Assembly (NCBI GenBank): GCA_964019135.1
Contig: OZ025255.1
Coordinates: 19,693,708 to 19,757,707 of the forward strand
DNA: 64,000 nucleotides
Reading direction: 5' to 3'
Origin: Arenicola marina
Lineage: Eukaryota > Annelida > Polychaeta > Arenicolidae
This document shows positions 49,701 to 61,700 of this stretch, piece by piece; within the stretch, counting starts at the first letter, position 1; every line of letters starts with the position of its first letter. A program made the translations under genes and the position numbers. Below the pieces are notes generated by a model, which worked only from the letters and a program-made list of their open reading frames with translations, did no database searches and was not told where the DNA came from.

Positions 49701-52700
49701 TCGATAAGATCCCGAAGTGACTGTACAGCCCTATTGTGACTGATGCCGGCGGCGAGGCTGGTTTTGTCGAAGGCGCTACCTTGATAGTCAGGTAACGAAA
49801 TATATACGTTTGTAGCAAATAAGTCACGTATTATTCAATAAGTTGGCATGGTGACGTCTGTGAAACAAGACCCACAAACCTCTAATACTGAAAAGAATGT
49901 TTAACAAAAATGGGGTTCATATTAATGTATTTGAACACATTTAACAGCGGAAAATCCTGTTCGAAGCACACTTTGGCATGCACTGTTTAATCCTGATATC
50001 GACTTCTGTTGCTACAGAGCCCAAAGCGGTACCGGGGACTACCATTGCGAGATGGACGGTCCCCGGTACGAGACCTGGTTTAAGGAGCAACTCCTCCCGG
50101 GATTACGACCGGCAAGTGTGGTTGTTATGGACAACGCGCCCTACCACAACGTGCAAACGGAAGAGTCGAAATCGCCGTCCTCAGGATCCCGGAAAGAGGA
50201 TATCCGCACATGGTTGCAGACAAAAGGTGAGCAATGCATAGATCGCATTTTTTTCAAACCAAATTCTTCAATTTTGTACAACTTATATTCTTGTGTATGC
50301 CAATTGTTTGTAAAAAGCTTGCTCATTGCATGTTCAAATAAGAAGAAATAGTATTTAGGTCTTCTACCTCATTTTTCGAAAAATTACTATGAACATGAAA
50401 ATTGTGCCGGTAATTCCAAGGCTCGGAATGGGAGAAATGCTGAATTTGAGACACTACAGATACTATAGTACTCACAACAGAGAATAATGTACTTTATCAA
50501 ATTAACATGAAAGCATTTAAGTAACCAAACAGGCAACCAACAGCAACGTTATAAACGCGGTCCACTGTCCATTTTCGGACTTAGCAAATAGACTTGCATC
50601 GCGTAAGTTGTACGCGAACTACTGTGGAATAACACTTTAATATGAAAGAACCACAGATCATGTTTAAAATAGTTTGGTCTTGAACTCGGCAAGGTAATAC
50701 CAGGATAGCTAGATCGCATTGGCGTTTTAGGAATTTGAACAATATTAATTTGTTATTATTAAGGTAATGCACTTCTTTACGGGTAATTCTTTAAATTACT
50801 TAGCGCCCACTTAGGCTAAGAATTGGCGATTGGTTTTGAAATGAAGAACGCTTTTCGTGTATGTTTCATCATGTATCCGTATATATATATAAGGAACAAT
50901 TAAAATTCGTGATGTCATATCTTTGTATAAGTATAAATGCACGGCAAAATGATAAGGAAGCTCATTCATTATCTTAATATCACATTTCACTTGTAATATG
51001 TTTACATATTGATAGCTTTGTTTTGATAGCTATGATTAGTTCAAACTTGAAATGTATGGTTCATTCGCAGGGGTGGACTTCAGTGTCGACATGTTAAAGG
51101 CCGAGCTGCTGCAGCTGGTCGCGCAACACCGTCCGGCCAAGAAATTCCGGGTCGACGTACTCGCCGAGGAGGCCGGCCACGCGGTCCTTCGTCTGCCGCC
51201 CTACCACTGCGAATTCAACCCCATCGAGATGGTGTGGGCGGTGGAGAAGGGCCACGTGGCGTCACTGAACACGACCCAGAAGATGGAGGACGTCCGCGCC
51301 TTGTTCCTCGCTGGTCGAGACAAGGTGGCGGACCGCAACATGTGGCCAGCATTCGTACGGCATTGTCGTAACGTTGAGAACCGGTAAGGGTTGCAAAGGG
51401 CCTGAATATTCAGAGGAAATTTTTTTTTCTCGGAAAACAGTAAATAAAATACAGTCCATTAAGGACATGTACTTATTTTCCCATCGTACTTAGTTGTCTT
51501 AGTTTAACTTGCATATCGTCATGTCTTGCTTAGAATGCGTCTCGGAGTGAGCTATACATGCGGTGTCATTGTTCAAACAGTATCCCATCCACATTGTATA
51601 GTAACATATTATGATTATGCATTAAGAGCGATGTTTTAGAGTTTTAGAAAGAAACAGACAGTTTTAGAGTTACAAAGTGCAATATTCAGCCGCCATTTTT
51701 GGCCTTTTGTTTTTGTGTTTAGCTATTGGAACTTGGACGGTGTCCGGGATGCCGAGGGCGTTGCCCCCTTAGTCGTTAATCTCTCGCAAGAGATGGAGGT
51801 GGAGGACGCGGAGATGGAGGTGGAGGATGGGGAGGTGGCGCTCGGTGGCGAGGTGGAGGAGGCGGAGGTGGTGACAGCTGCCGGCGACGACGAACCATCC
51901 TACCGCTGCGTTGAGTGTGGCGAGTTGTGGGGGAACCAGGGAGCAGAGACGTGGTTCGGCTGCGACCAATGCGACTCCTGGTGGCACGAGCAGTGTTTGG
52001 ACAGGTATTTAGTAATGTTTGTAGAACAAAATATCTTTATATGAAAATATTGGAAACAAATTAAAAGAATTTAACGCAGCTTTTTTCAGACATGTTTTGT
52101 GGCTATCAAAATAAAGCACTGGTTCTGTAGAAATTCTACAGAACGTGTCATGTAGAGAACATGCTGAACACAATATCTTTACAGAAGACTTTATAGAAGA
52201 CTGTATGCTCCATAGAGTTTATATTTAATTCTTTAGAAGCTGAATCAGTGATATGTAGGTGTGGATCTGTAATGTGTCATTTCTAATTTTCATACTGTAA
52301 CAGCGCGAATACTTTCTTTACCACCATTGAATGGCATGATGAAAAAGGTGTTGAGCCCCTATTAACAACGATTTTTGTTGTTTCGTTTCAGTCTTTCGTT
52401 GGCCCGGGTGCGTGCCTCGCTCGCAGAGGACAACCAAGATTGGTTGTGTGAGCTATGCTTGGTGCGGCGACTCCAGGCTGGCGACACATCCGTGCTGCCA
52501 GTGATAATGAGCCGCCCGGAAGACTAGTCACTCCTTTACACCATTTACACTGATATTTCTATATTATTCTAATTATTGATTATTTATATTCAGCTTTTTA
52601 TGTGCCGTTTATGGTTGTCAAATTTTACAATATTCAATAAATAGCCTCATAACGTTGATGTTTATGCCTCTTATTATTTACTAGCCGATAACTCCATGGG

Positions 52701-55700
52701 CCCACACATGATATATGAAGATAATTCCTTATAAATAATTAGCGTGAGTTAAGACATAAAATGAATAAGCCCATATAATATTAGACCTGTAGTTTTGCAT
52801 TATGATTATATGCCCTGAAACGAAATCCTTGCTTGACGAAATGACGTTATGATGTACCATTCACATGAATAAATATGCATCATAAATGCAAGTCTCATTA
52901 TGATGCCATGGTTAGTCTGGTTGCGGCAGCCAGATGGTGGCTTCGCTGCTTCCTGAAAATATGCTGGGGCAATTTCTTATAGAACCATTTGTTCCATTAA
53001 CTAAACCATATTTTTTTCATTTTGAAATTTTGAAGGGAGGAGGGGAGTGATTCCTGGGTTAATGAATAATTGAGTGACGGCATATTTAAGGAGAGGGGGC
53101 GGGGGAGGGGGGTCAAGACTTTATATTCCGTCACTTTTAACCCCGAGATACGCCCATGTATCAGGCGTACTGATATGAGTGCAAAGCGAGCATGTGCACG
53201 GTTGGGACATAGTGCAAGATGCTAAAATAAGCATCCACCTAAACGTTCTTTCCCGGTTAGAACATTTATCAGCGACGGTAGAAATTAATTTACTAATTCC
53301 CGGTTCTCAGATACAAAGCCCGATTCCGACGAACAAAAATGCCACTTGTTGCCCCCTCTCCCCTCCCCCCCGCCTCCCCCCCCCCCCCCCCTTCTTCCCC
53401 AAGGCTCGGGACTCGGAAGGAAAATACCCTAGGCCTACAGAGCGACTGTTCTGAACTCCTACCTTTAGTTCGCTGCAGCGTTTAAATTTTTTGCCCCTGT
53501 TCACAGAAGGCAATATGGTGTTAGCTCGTAGCCCACATAAATAAATGATACAGAACTCGTATGTTTATGCCAGTATACAAATGTATGCTAACGTCTACCC
53601 CTACTGATCATCAAAACCACGTGTCTTTGTTTACATTCTAACAGGTTTTTCTGACTTTGTTGACATGAATATGTAGTGCTGCTTAGTAACATTTTCGTTC
53701 GAAATCACGCGCCACACGATAAATATAGTCCGTGCAACCAAAGCTCCGCCGCGCAAGACATCGTTATGAAATTGCAAATGGCGACAACAACAACGAAACA
53801 GTCGTCTGCTAACATGGGATTAATAGGCTAAATGCTGAATGATCAAAGGTAAAGTTGTAAATAATGTATTTTCTAACACCGGACATTCTATAGGTAAGAT
53901 TTCAGCAAGTTTTTCCAACATCGAATCGTACATTTTTTCACAATTTGCAAATTTCGACCTGCGCAGACTTTTGACTTTGACTTTAGATTAATAATAGGGC
54001 AGACGCGGCTCTAAGGACAAAGCCTGCCATGCCCTGCCACTTATTGTGGTGAACAAGTCTAAATCATCGGTGTAATCGTTGGGATGAGATTTATGGCCCA
54101 AAATGAGAGCGGTTACAAGGTTTTCGCTCGAGTTAAAAAGATAGGAGGAAAACTGGACACTACATTGGTTGATTATTTCGGTCCAGAACATCTCTCTAGC
54201 CGCCTGGTATTTGTCACACGAGTGGAGAAAGTGATTTAAGGGGACAGATACTCGTTTTTTGCAATATTCACAAGCTGAATCTGTTTCTTTATAAAGGACG
54301 CAGTTAAGTCGTGCCAGCGCACGCAGTTGCCTTTTCTCATTAAACCGCGTGCTTTCCATTTGCCAGTAAATATGTATATGCAGGTTACAGCCATATACTC
54401 CATTAAAATAATTATATTTTTCCTGAACAATTTGTTGCGAGAGCTGAGTCTCTTTGTGACGCTTAACAGATGCTCTAACTGTGTTTTTCCACTCTCGCTT
54501 AGAAGGGAAACTGTTATCTGACACATACTTTGAAATGTGCTCAAACAAGTCATACTTCGATAACACATTAGTTAAATCTTTAACAATACCTGTACACTGG
54601 CCATTTGCGTTTTGAAAGAGTCGCTCAACAAAGACGACCTTAGCCAGCTTGCTAACATGTAGCCGGCATAGGCGTCCCAGGAACTGTAACTTTTTGACGT
54701 CGATCGTACATTCTAAACTGAGATCATTTACCATGCATCGAGTGATAGTTGCACTACAATTTCTAGGAAAATTCTGGGTAAATCGCAGGCAAAATGAATG
54801 AGCCCGCTCCAACTGAGCTAACTCGCCCCTGCTTAAATTCCACCACAGCTCAGCCCCATACAACGCACGAGGCAAAACGACAGTCCTATATAATCGCACG
54901 GCAGTGACACAGCTAAGTTCCGCGGGTCTTACACCATAGCCTACTAGTGTCATCAAACCGCTTCTCAGTTTAGAGGCTGCATCGCTCGTTCTCTCAACTG
55001 ATCTATTTAGTGAATTTAACCGTATACCCACGTGAGTAAAGTCTATAACTTCTTCGACTGGCTCGCCATCTAACAATAGTGATCTACGGGGGGCAAGTTT
55101 CCTTTTAGCATTGGCTGTTTCGCCGTAAACCATCAATTTTGATTTTACCGGGTTGAATTTAAACCGCCATTTTCGTGCATACTGTTCTCACGAGGAGACA
55201 AGCTCTTGCAAGGCATTAATGGTCAGCGCCGTGACAGCGATGTCATCGTCCTGCAATATACCGCCACATGGAATTGCGTTGCCATTGAAACAAAACATAA
55301 CAGTGCGATTGCATTCATCTTGCACCTGATACATGCTACCGTATCAGGTTCCAATGACACCACATATCGATTGCAAATGCGCGTCAAAAGGCAAACATGT
55401 GATAATTCTGCATTTCTGGCCTATTCTATAACCCATTTGTTTAGACATCGAGTCGATGGAGAACAATTTAGTTCAATAACATATCTGTTTTTTTTCTGTC
55501 GACCTGTTTTTTTTTGGGGGGGGGGGGGCTTCACAAAGTAGGATTTGTTTTTTATTACGTTTTTAAATAGATCCATGAACAATACTGTCGATGACATTTT
55601 TTTAGACCCCCAAACGCTTACCAAAAAGTGCAAATTTATCATGTGAGTTAGAATGCGAGGACATAACTATACGAATACTAAATTAGTCACAGCACGTAGC

Positions 55701-58700
55701 CGTGATGTCTGTCACAATGTTTCACAATTTGTTGATGCAGGGAGTATCAACTCTAACGTATATCGAGGCATTAGGGCACTTTTATAAATGTTACAGTATA
55801 ATAAGTATATATAATACTATTACTACTAATAATAATGACAACCCTAACATTGTGGTGACCTAACTGGATATCCCCTTGGCTACTAAATGCAACTAAGTAA
55901 ACTTATAATGTGTTAATGAAATACATCGAGACAAGTCAAATGAATTGTGATGACATTAAGCACCATTTCATCCATTGAAATTTGTTAGATTCACTGTATC
56001 ATTCGTATGTCTTTGATGTGTCATTACCTACCCGTGCACAAAGGACCAGCCTGACTGTAGCCTTCCAAACACTGACAGGAGAAGCTGCCCAGGGAGTTGA
56101 CACACGTCTGGGGACAGCCACCATTGTTGGTAAGGCACTCGTTCACATCTGAAATGTGCACCCAATATGCGAGCTTATTAATAAACTACTTGGTTCGAAA
56201 TTTTTAATTAAACCGAATGGCACAGTTAATAAATTATTTTGATACAGATGCGCTAAGAGGCAACATAACATAGTTCATGGTATTTCTTTACAAGCTCGAG
56301 GCCTTTGAATCGTATAGGCATCTGGTACTGAAAAATTATGTGGCTCAGAACAATGTTTGTATTTTTTGAAAGAAAACTCGAGCAAAAATAAGCACTATTA
56401 TCAACAGATTATTAGACATGAAAATGTATAAATCAGTGTGACATAATGCCCTGTTCACACGATGCAATATCTCGTAAAGTTTATTGCAACAAATCTACTT
56501 TTCGACCAGAAGCGGGCGTTCCCAAAATGACCAGAGGTGGTTGTGGAGTAGCTACCTTTAAGATGATGATTACTGTTCAAACATTCCCACCAAAGATAGA
56601 TGACAGTGATATTATTAGGATTCTATTACAAAGACAATACATCCTCGTCCCACATATGTACGAAATAGTACATCGCGCGATCGGCATCAATGTATCTTTA
56701 AAAATATATACATTTATATTCAGCTAGCTGATCATGTACACAAAATGAACTTCAGATGCATATTGGTGGTCGTGACTTACCTCGATACACACTGACGTAA
56801 TACTGCCCTCCACACTGAAGACCCCCGCCCCTGCCACACGTTCTGTTACAGTATGCATCGTCGTGGGAAGTTGATTCAAACAGTAACAACGGGCAAAGCT
56901 GGTGAGAGGGCCGATATCAAGCTGTAACACAAAAACATCGTTTAAATTAACAACACGTTGTGGGGCAAAATACATAAATGAAGCACTTTATGCCCAAAAT
57001 GCATGGCACTGTTTGAGTCGTAGTCCAATGGAGCTGCGTTAGTAGAGAGTAGGTGAACAGATATCGGTTATACGCAGCGGCCTTCTAACCTTATACAACC
57101 GTTCCTCAAATCTTTGCAACGCTTCATACGAACCATAACGTTCACCCATCGTAGATATAAATGAACTGAGACACTGTACACTGCACGCTATGGGGATGGA
57201 CTGACATTTGAGGCTGACCCAGGGACAATTGGTGTGTTTCGGTGTGGACGACACTGATGGTGGTCTGACATTGAAGACATGCTCTGAGTCCACTGTATTG
57301 ACATGGTTTACACTGCACTAATGATGGACTGGCACTGGTTTTGGTTGGTTATTCAGGACACTTTACCCACTTGGTCATATCGCGTCAATGGGAGAAGGAA
57401 GGGAGAGCGGAGTCATGTCCCCGGGGGTAAATCCTCTACTCTTTGCATAGAAGGACATGGGATCTTTATCTTGCGACCACACAGACATGGCAGCGGGGCT
57501 CGAACCATCGATCCACGTGCAGTTAGGCTCTCAGGTGACCAGAGCACTCAATGCCAGCGCTCTGGCCACTTGAGCTACCGGGCCAGCCTCTGTAGGGATA
57601 TGGTTTAGATTACACTAATGATGGACTAACATTGAAAACTGACCATGAGTCCACTGTAGGGATATGGTTTAGACTACACTGACGATGGACTGACATTGGA
57701 AACTGACCATAAGTCCAGTGTAAGAATATGGTTTAGACTACACTGATGATGGACTGACATTGAAAGCTGACCATGAGTCCAGAGTAGGGATATGGTTTAA
57801 ATTAAACTGATGATGCAATGACATTGGAAACTGACCCATAGTGCACAGTAGGTGTATGCCCCATGTTGTTGTCGACAGAACTCGAGACACCCCTCGACCG
57901 TGACGGCAGTGGTCAGCTGAATGGTTTTGGAAGGCCACCCGTAAGTAAATCCGGTGCACCGAAAGAAATCATATTCTGTGGGCATGAATTCTAAGATAAA
58001 AAGCAATTTTATTTCAAACATGGCAATAAACAAATACAGTGGAATTAACTGACAAAAAACGCATTGGCATTGGTTGAGGAGACTTCCATTAAGACGTGTC
58101 AGTCGCGAGCATGGGAGCCGCCTAGAAAAACAACAACAAAATAAAGAAAAAACACACAATAGATCGAAAAGAACAAACAAGTACGAATGAGAAAACAAAA
58201 TAGACAGAGCATGTCACTACAAAAAGTTAATGACTAAGAACATATATGGACTGTAGATAAGTAACCAAATATATAATGGACCGTTAGTTTAACATTATTT
58301 TTTACATGAGTAGCAGTGAGGGCTGTTTCATTCATAGGCGTACGAATTGATGATCGTATTTTTTATGTAGTTTTATGTAGTTTATGTAGGTCTTTTAATT
58401 GTAGCTGTTTTAGCTCGTTGAATAGTGGTTCTGTGTGTGAAGTATATTAATTATTTGAAACATTCCTATTAACTTTTTTTTGGAGCTTGCTTAATCTATA
58501 TATTTAGTAACCCCATTCAAGTATACAATAATAAAAATGTGGTAGAATTAAAGAGTTGTAGATAATGACAAAGAATTGAGGCGGAAGTACGTTTCTCAAC
58601 TTATAAAGTATGCCGGTAACCTTTGTTTTACTTATGTTAAAACACAGTTCATTGACTTTAAGCCAGTCGTTTATTTTTGCTAGTTCTCGTTCGGTGTTTA

Positions 58701-61700
58701 GTTCTCCAATATTAGGTTATCTGTTTCTAAAGTGAAAAGTGTCGTGCCATCTGCATATTTTATAGCTTTGCAAAGTTCACTTGTATATTTTCGATATCGT
58801 TTACATATATTATAAAACAATTAAATCGACCAGATTCAACATTCTCCATGCGTACATATTGCTTGCGATTGCGACGGTAGTTTTGTGGAAGTGTTAATGA
58901 GTTGCCACAAAACTCCTTGATGTTTTCATTTTGCAGAAATTATATTATGATTAAGAGTGTCGAAGGCTGTGGACATGTCAAGACAGATATTTATGGACAT
59001 TTTCCCTTCATCTAGTTTTTGAATGGTTGTGTCTACCAGTTCTAGTGTAGCTAACTCTGTATAATGCTGTTTTTTTGAATCCATGTTGCCCGGGGTTAAA
59101 CAATTTTTTTATTTGGAAATGTTCATGTAATTGCTTAAATATTGCTTTTTAAATACCTTCGAGATAGATGGTAGAATCGAGATAGGTCGATAATTATCTA
59201 TGTTAGCCTCGTAACCTTTCTTCAAGATTGGAATAACCTTCGCCAGTTTAAGCTTCTCGGGGAATATTTCTTGGGGTTATTGATTGATTAATGATGAAGG
59301 TGATAGTTTCCCTTATTTCATCTTTACGATTTTAAGTAGTTTAACTGATAATTCATCGTTCCCAGAGCTGGATTTGGGTTTTAGCTCATCGATAATTTGT
59401 AACGTCTCATGCTTATCTATTGGCCGAAAATTCACTTCAGTTTTACATGGGAAGTGTTTTAGATAGTCATTAAACATTACGTTATTCGGTTTGCATTTGT
59501 TCACATAAATTTGTTGCAACATTCACGAAAAAGCTATTGAAGCTATTAGCTATGACAGGTTTGTCTGTTATAGGGATACCATCCATGTCTATGGAAACTT
59601 TTCTTTATGTCTTGTGTTTTGTAAGATATTATTTATCTCAATCCAAGTATTTTTTCTGTCATTTTAATATTGGATAAAACGGCCGTTGTAATGGGTTTGT
59701 TTTGCCAACTGTATGTTTTGCTTCAGGATACTATTATATGTTTTCAAATTAGTTTTATGCATTTCGGATTGCCGTGTGGCGAAGCGTCGCGTGATGACGA
59801 TCGCCACATTTACCAGGTTGTGTTTTCGTAGGATATATGCAATTATGTGCCATAATTTCTTTCGTTGCGCAGCAACGATAGGAGTAATTATCTCCGACTC
59901 GCAGGGAGCCTCTCCGAAGTACTTTTCCCCTGCCGGGAACCCCAGATCTTCCCATCTCCCCATCGGGAGCCCCGGAATTTTGGTCACGTGCGCGATGGGT
60001 TACACGGCGTCACGTGACCCACGCGCACTGGTTTTCCATCCGCCATTTTTCTCCTTCACCAAGAAAGAACAAAATTTCCACCTCCTCCCCACCACCTTCC
60101 TTGCGAGCGCTCCTTATGAGGACGGCCTCACTACACCCAACTCAATGAGGAGGGCATCACTACACCCAACTCAATGAGGAGGGCATCACTACACCCAACT
60201 CAATGAGGAGGGCATCACTACACCCAACTCAATGAGGAGGGCATCACTACACCCAACTCAATGAGGAGGGCATCACTACACCCAACTCAATGAGGAGGGC
60301 ATCACTACACCCAACTCAATGAGGAGGGCATCACTACACCCAACTCAATGAGGAGGGCATCACTACACCCAACTCAATGAGGAGGGCATCACTACACCCA
60401 ACTCAATGAGGAGGGCATCACTACACCCAACTCAATGAGGAGGGCATCACTACACCCAACTCAATGAGGAGGGCATCACTACACCCAACTCAATGAGGAG
60501 GGCATCACTACACCCAACTCAATGAGGAGGGCATCACTACACCCAACTCAATGAGGAGGGCATCACTACACCCAACTCAATGAGGAGGGCATCACTACAC
60601 CCAACTCAATGAGGAGGGCATCACTACACCCAACTCAATGAGGAGGGCATCACTACACCCAACTCAATGAGGAGGGCATCACTACACCCAACTCAATGAG
60701 GAGGGCATCACTACACCCAACTCAATGAGGAGGGCATCACTACACCCAACTCAATGAGGAGGGCATCACTACACCCAACTCAATGAGGAGGGCATCACTA
60801 CACCCAACTCAATGAGGAGGGCATCACTACACCCAACTCAATGAGGAGGGCATCACTACACCCAACTCAATGAGGAGGGCATCACTACACCCAACTCAAT
60901 GAGGAGGGCATCACTACACCCAACTCAATGAGGAGGGCATCACTACACCCAACTCAATGAGGAGGGCATCACTACACCCAACTCAATGAGGAGGGCATCA
61001 CTACACCCAACTCAATGAGGAGGGCATCACTACACCCAACTCAATGAGGAGGGCATCACTACACCCAACTCAATGAGGAGGGCGTCACTACACCCAACTC
61101 AATGAGGAGGGCATCACTACACCCAACTCAATGAGGAGGGCATCACTACACCCAACTCAATGAGGAGGGCATCACTACACCCAACTCAATGAGGAGGGCG
61201 TCACTACACCCAACTCAATGAGGAGGGCATCACTACACCCAACTCAATGAGGAGGGCATCACTACACCCAACTCAATGAGGAGGGCATCACTACACCCAA
61301 CTCAATGAGGAGGGCATCACTACACCCAACTCAATGAGGAGGGCGTCACTACACCCAACTCAATGAGGAGGGCATCACTACACCCAACTCAATGAGGAGG
61401 GCGTCACTACACCCAACTCAATGAGGAGGGCATCACTACACCCAACTCAATGAGGAGGGCATCACTACACCCAACTCAATGAGGAGGGCATCACTACACC
61501 CAACTCAATGAGGAGGGCATCACTACACCCAACTCAATGAGGAGGGCATCACTACACCCAACTCAATGAGGAGGGCGTCACTACACCCAACTCAATGAGG
61601 AGGGCATCACTACACCCAACTCAATGAGGAGGGCATCACTACACCCAACTCAATGAGGAGGGCATCACTACACCCAACTCAATGAGGAGGGCATCACTAC

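Larger units (their letters stand above)
46231..53983 (+). mobile_element. 7.75-kb Tc1/mariner/IS630-type DNA transposon, apparently intact
   Basis: Long terminal inverted repeats of about 250 bp start AAGTCAAAGTCAAAAGTCTG at 46,231 and end with the reverse complement at 53,983. TA flanks both ends (46,229-46,230 and 53,984-53,985), the target of this superfamily. Shared inner TIR words include GTCGAAATTTGCAAATTGTG and TAGCCTATTAATCCCATG. Inside is one eight-exon transposase gene with a full frame. The spacing of the second Asp and the Glu (83 residues between) is near that of the DD82E group I recall as Sailor; I cannot verify the assignment. It landed in a LINE within a gene 3 intron. Confidence 0.92.

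Noticed and set aside
59664-60177. Frames of 107 and 154 codons near 59.7-60.2 kb
   Set aside because: The minus frame joins LINE pre-RT sequence to unrelated DNA, and the plus frame lacks any domain and runs into the 29-bp array.
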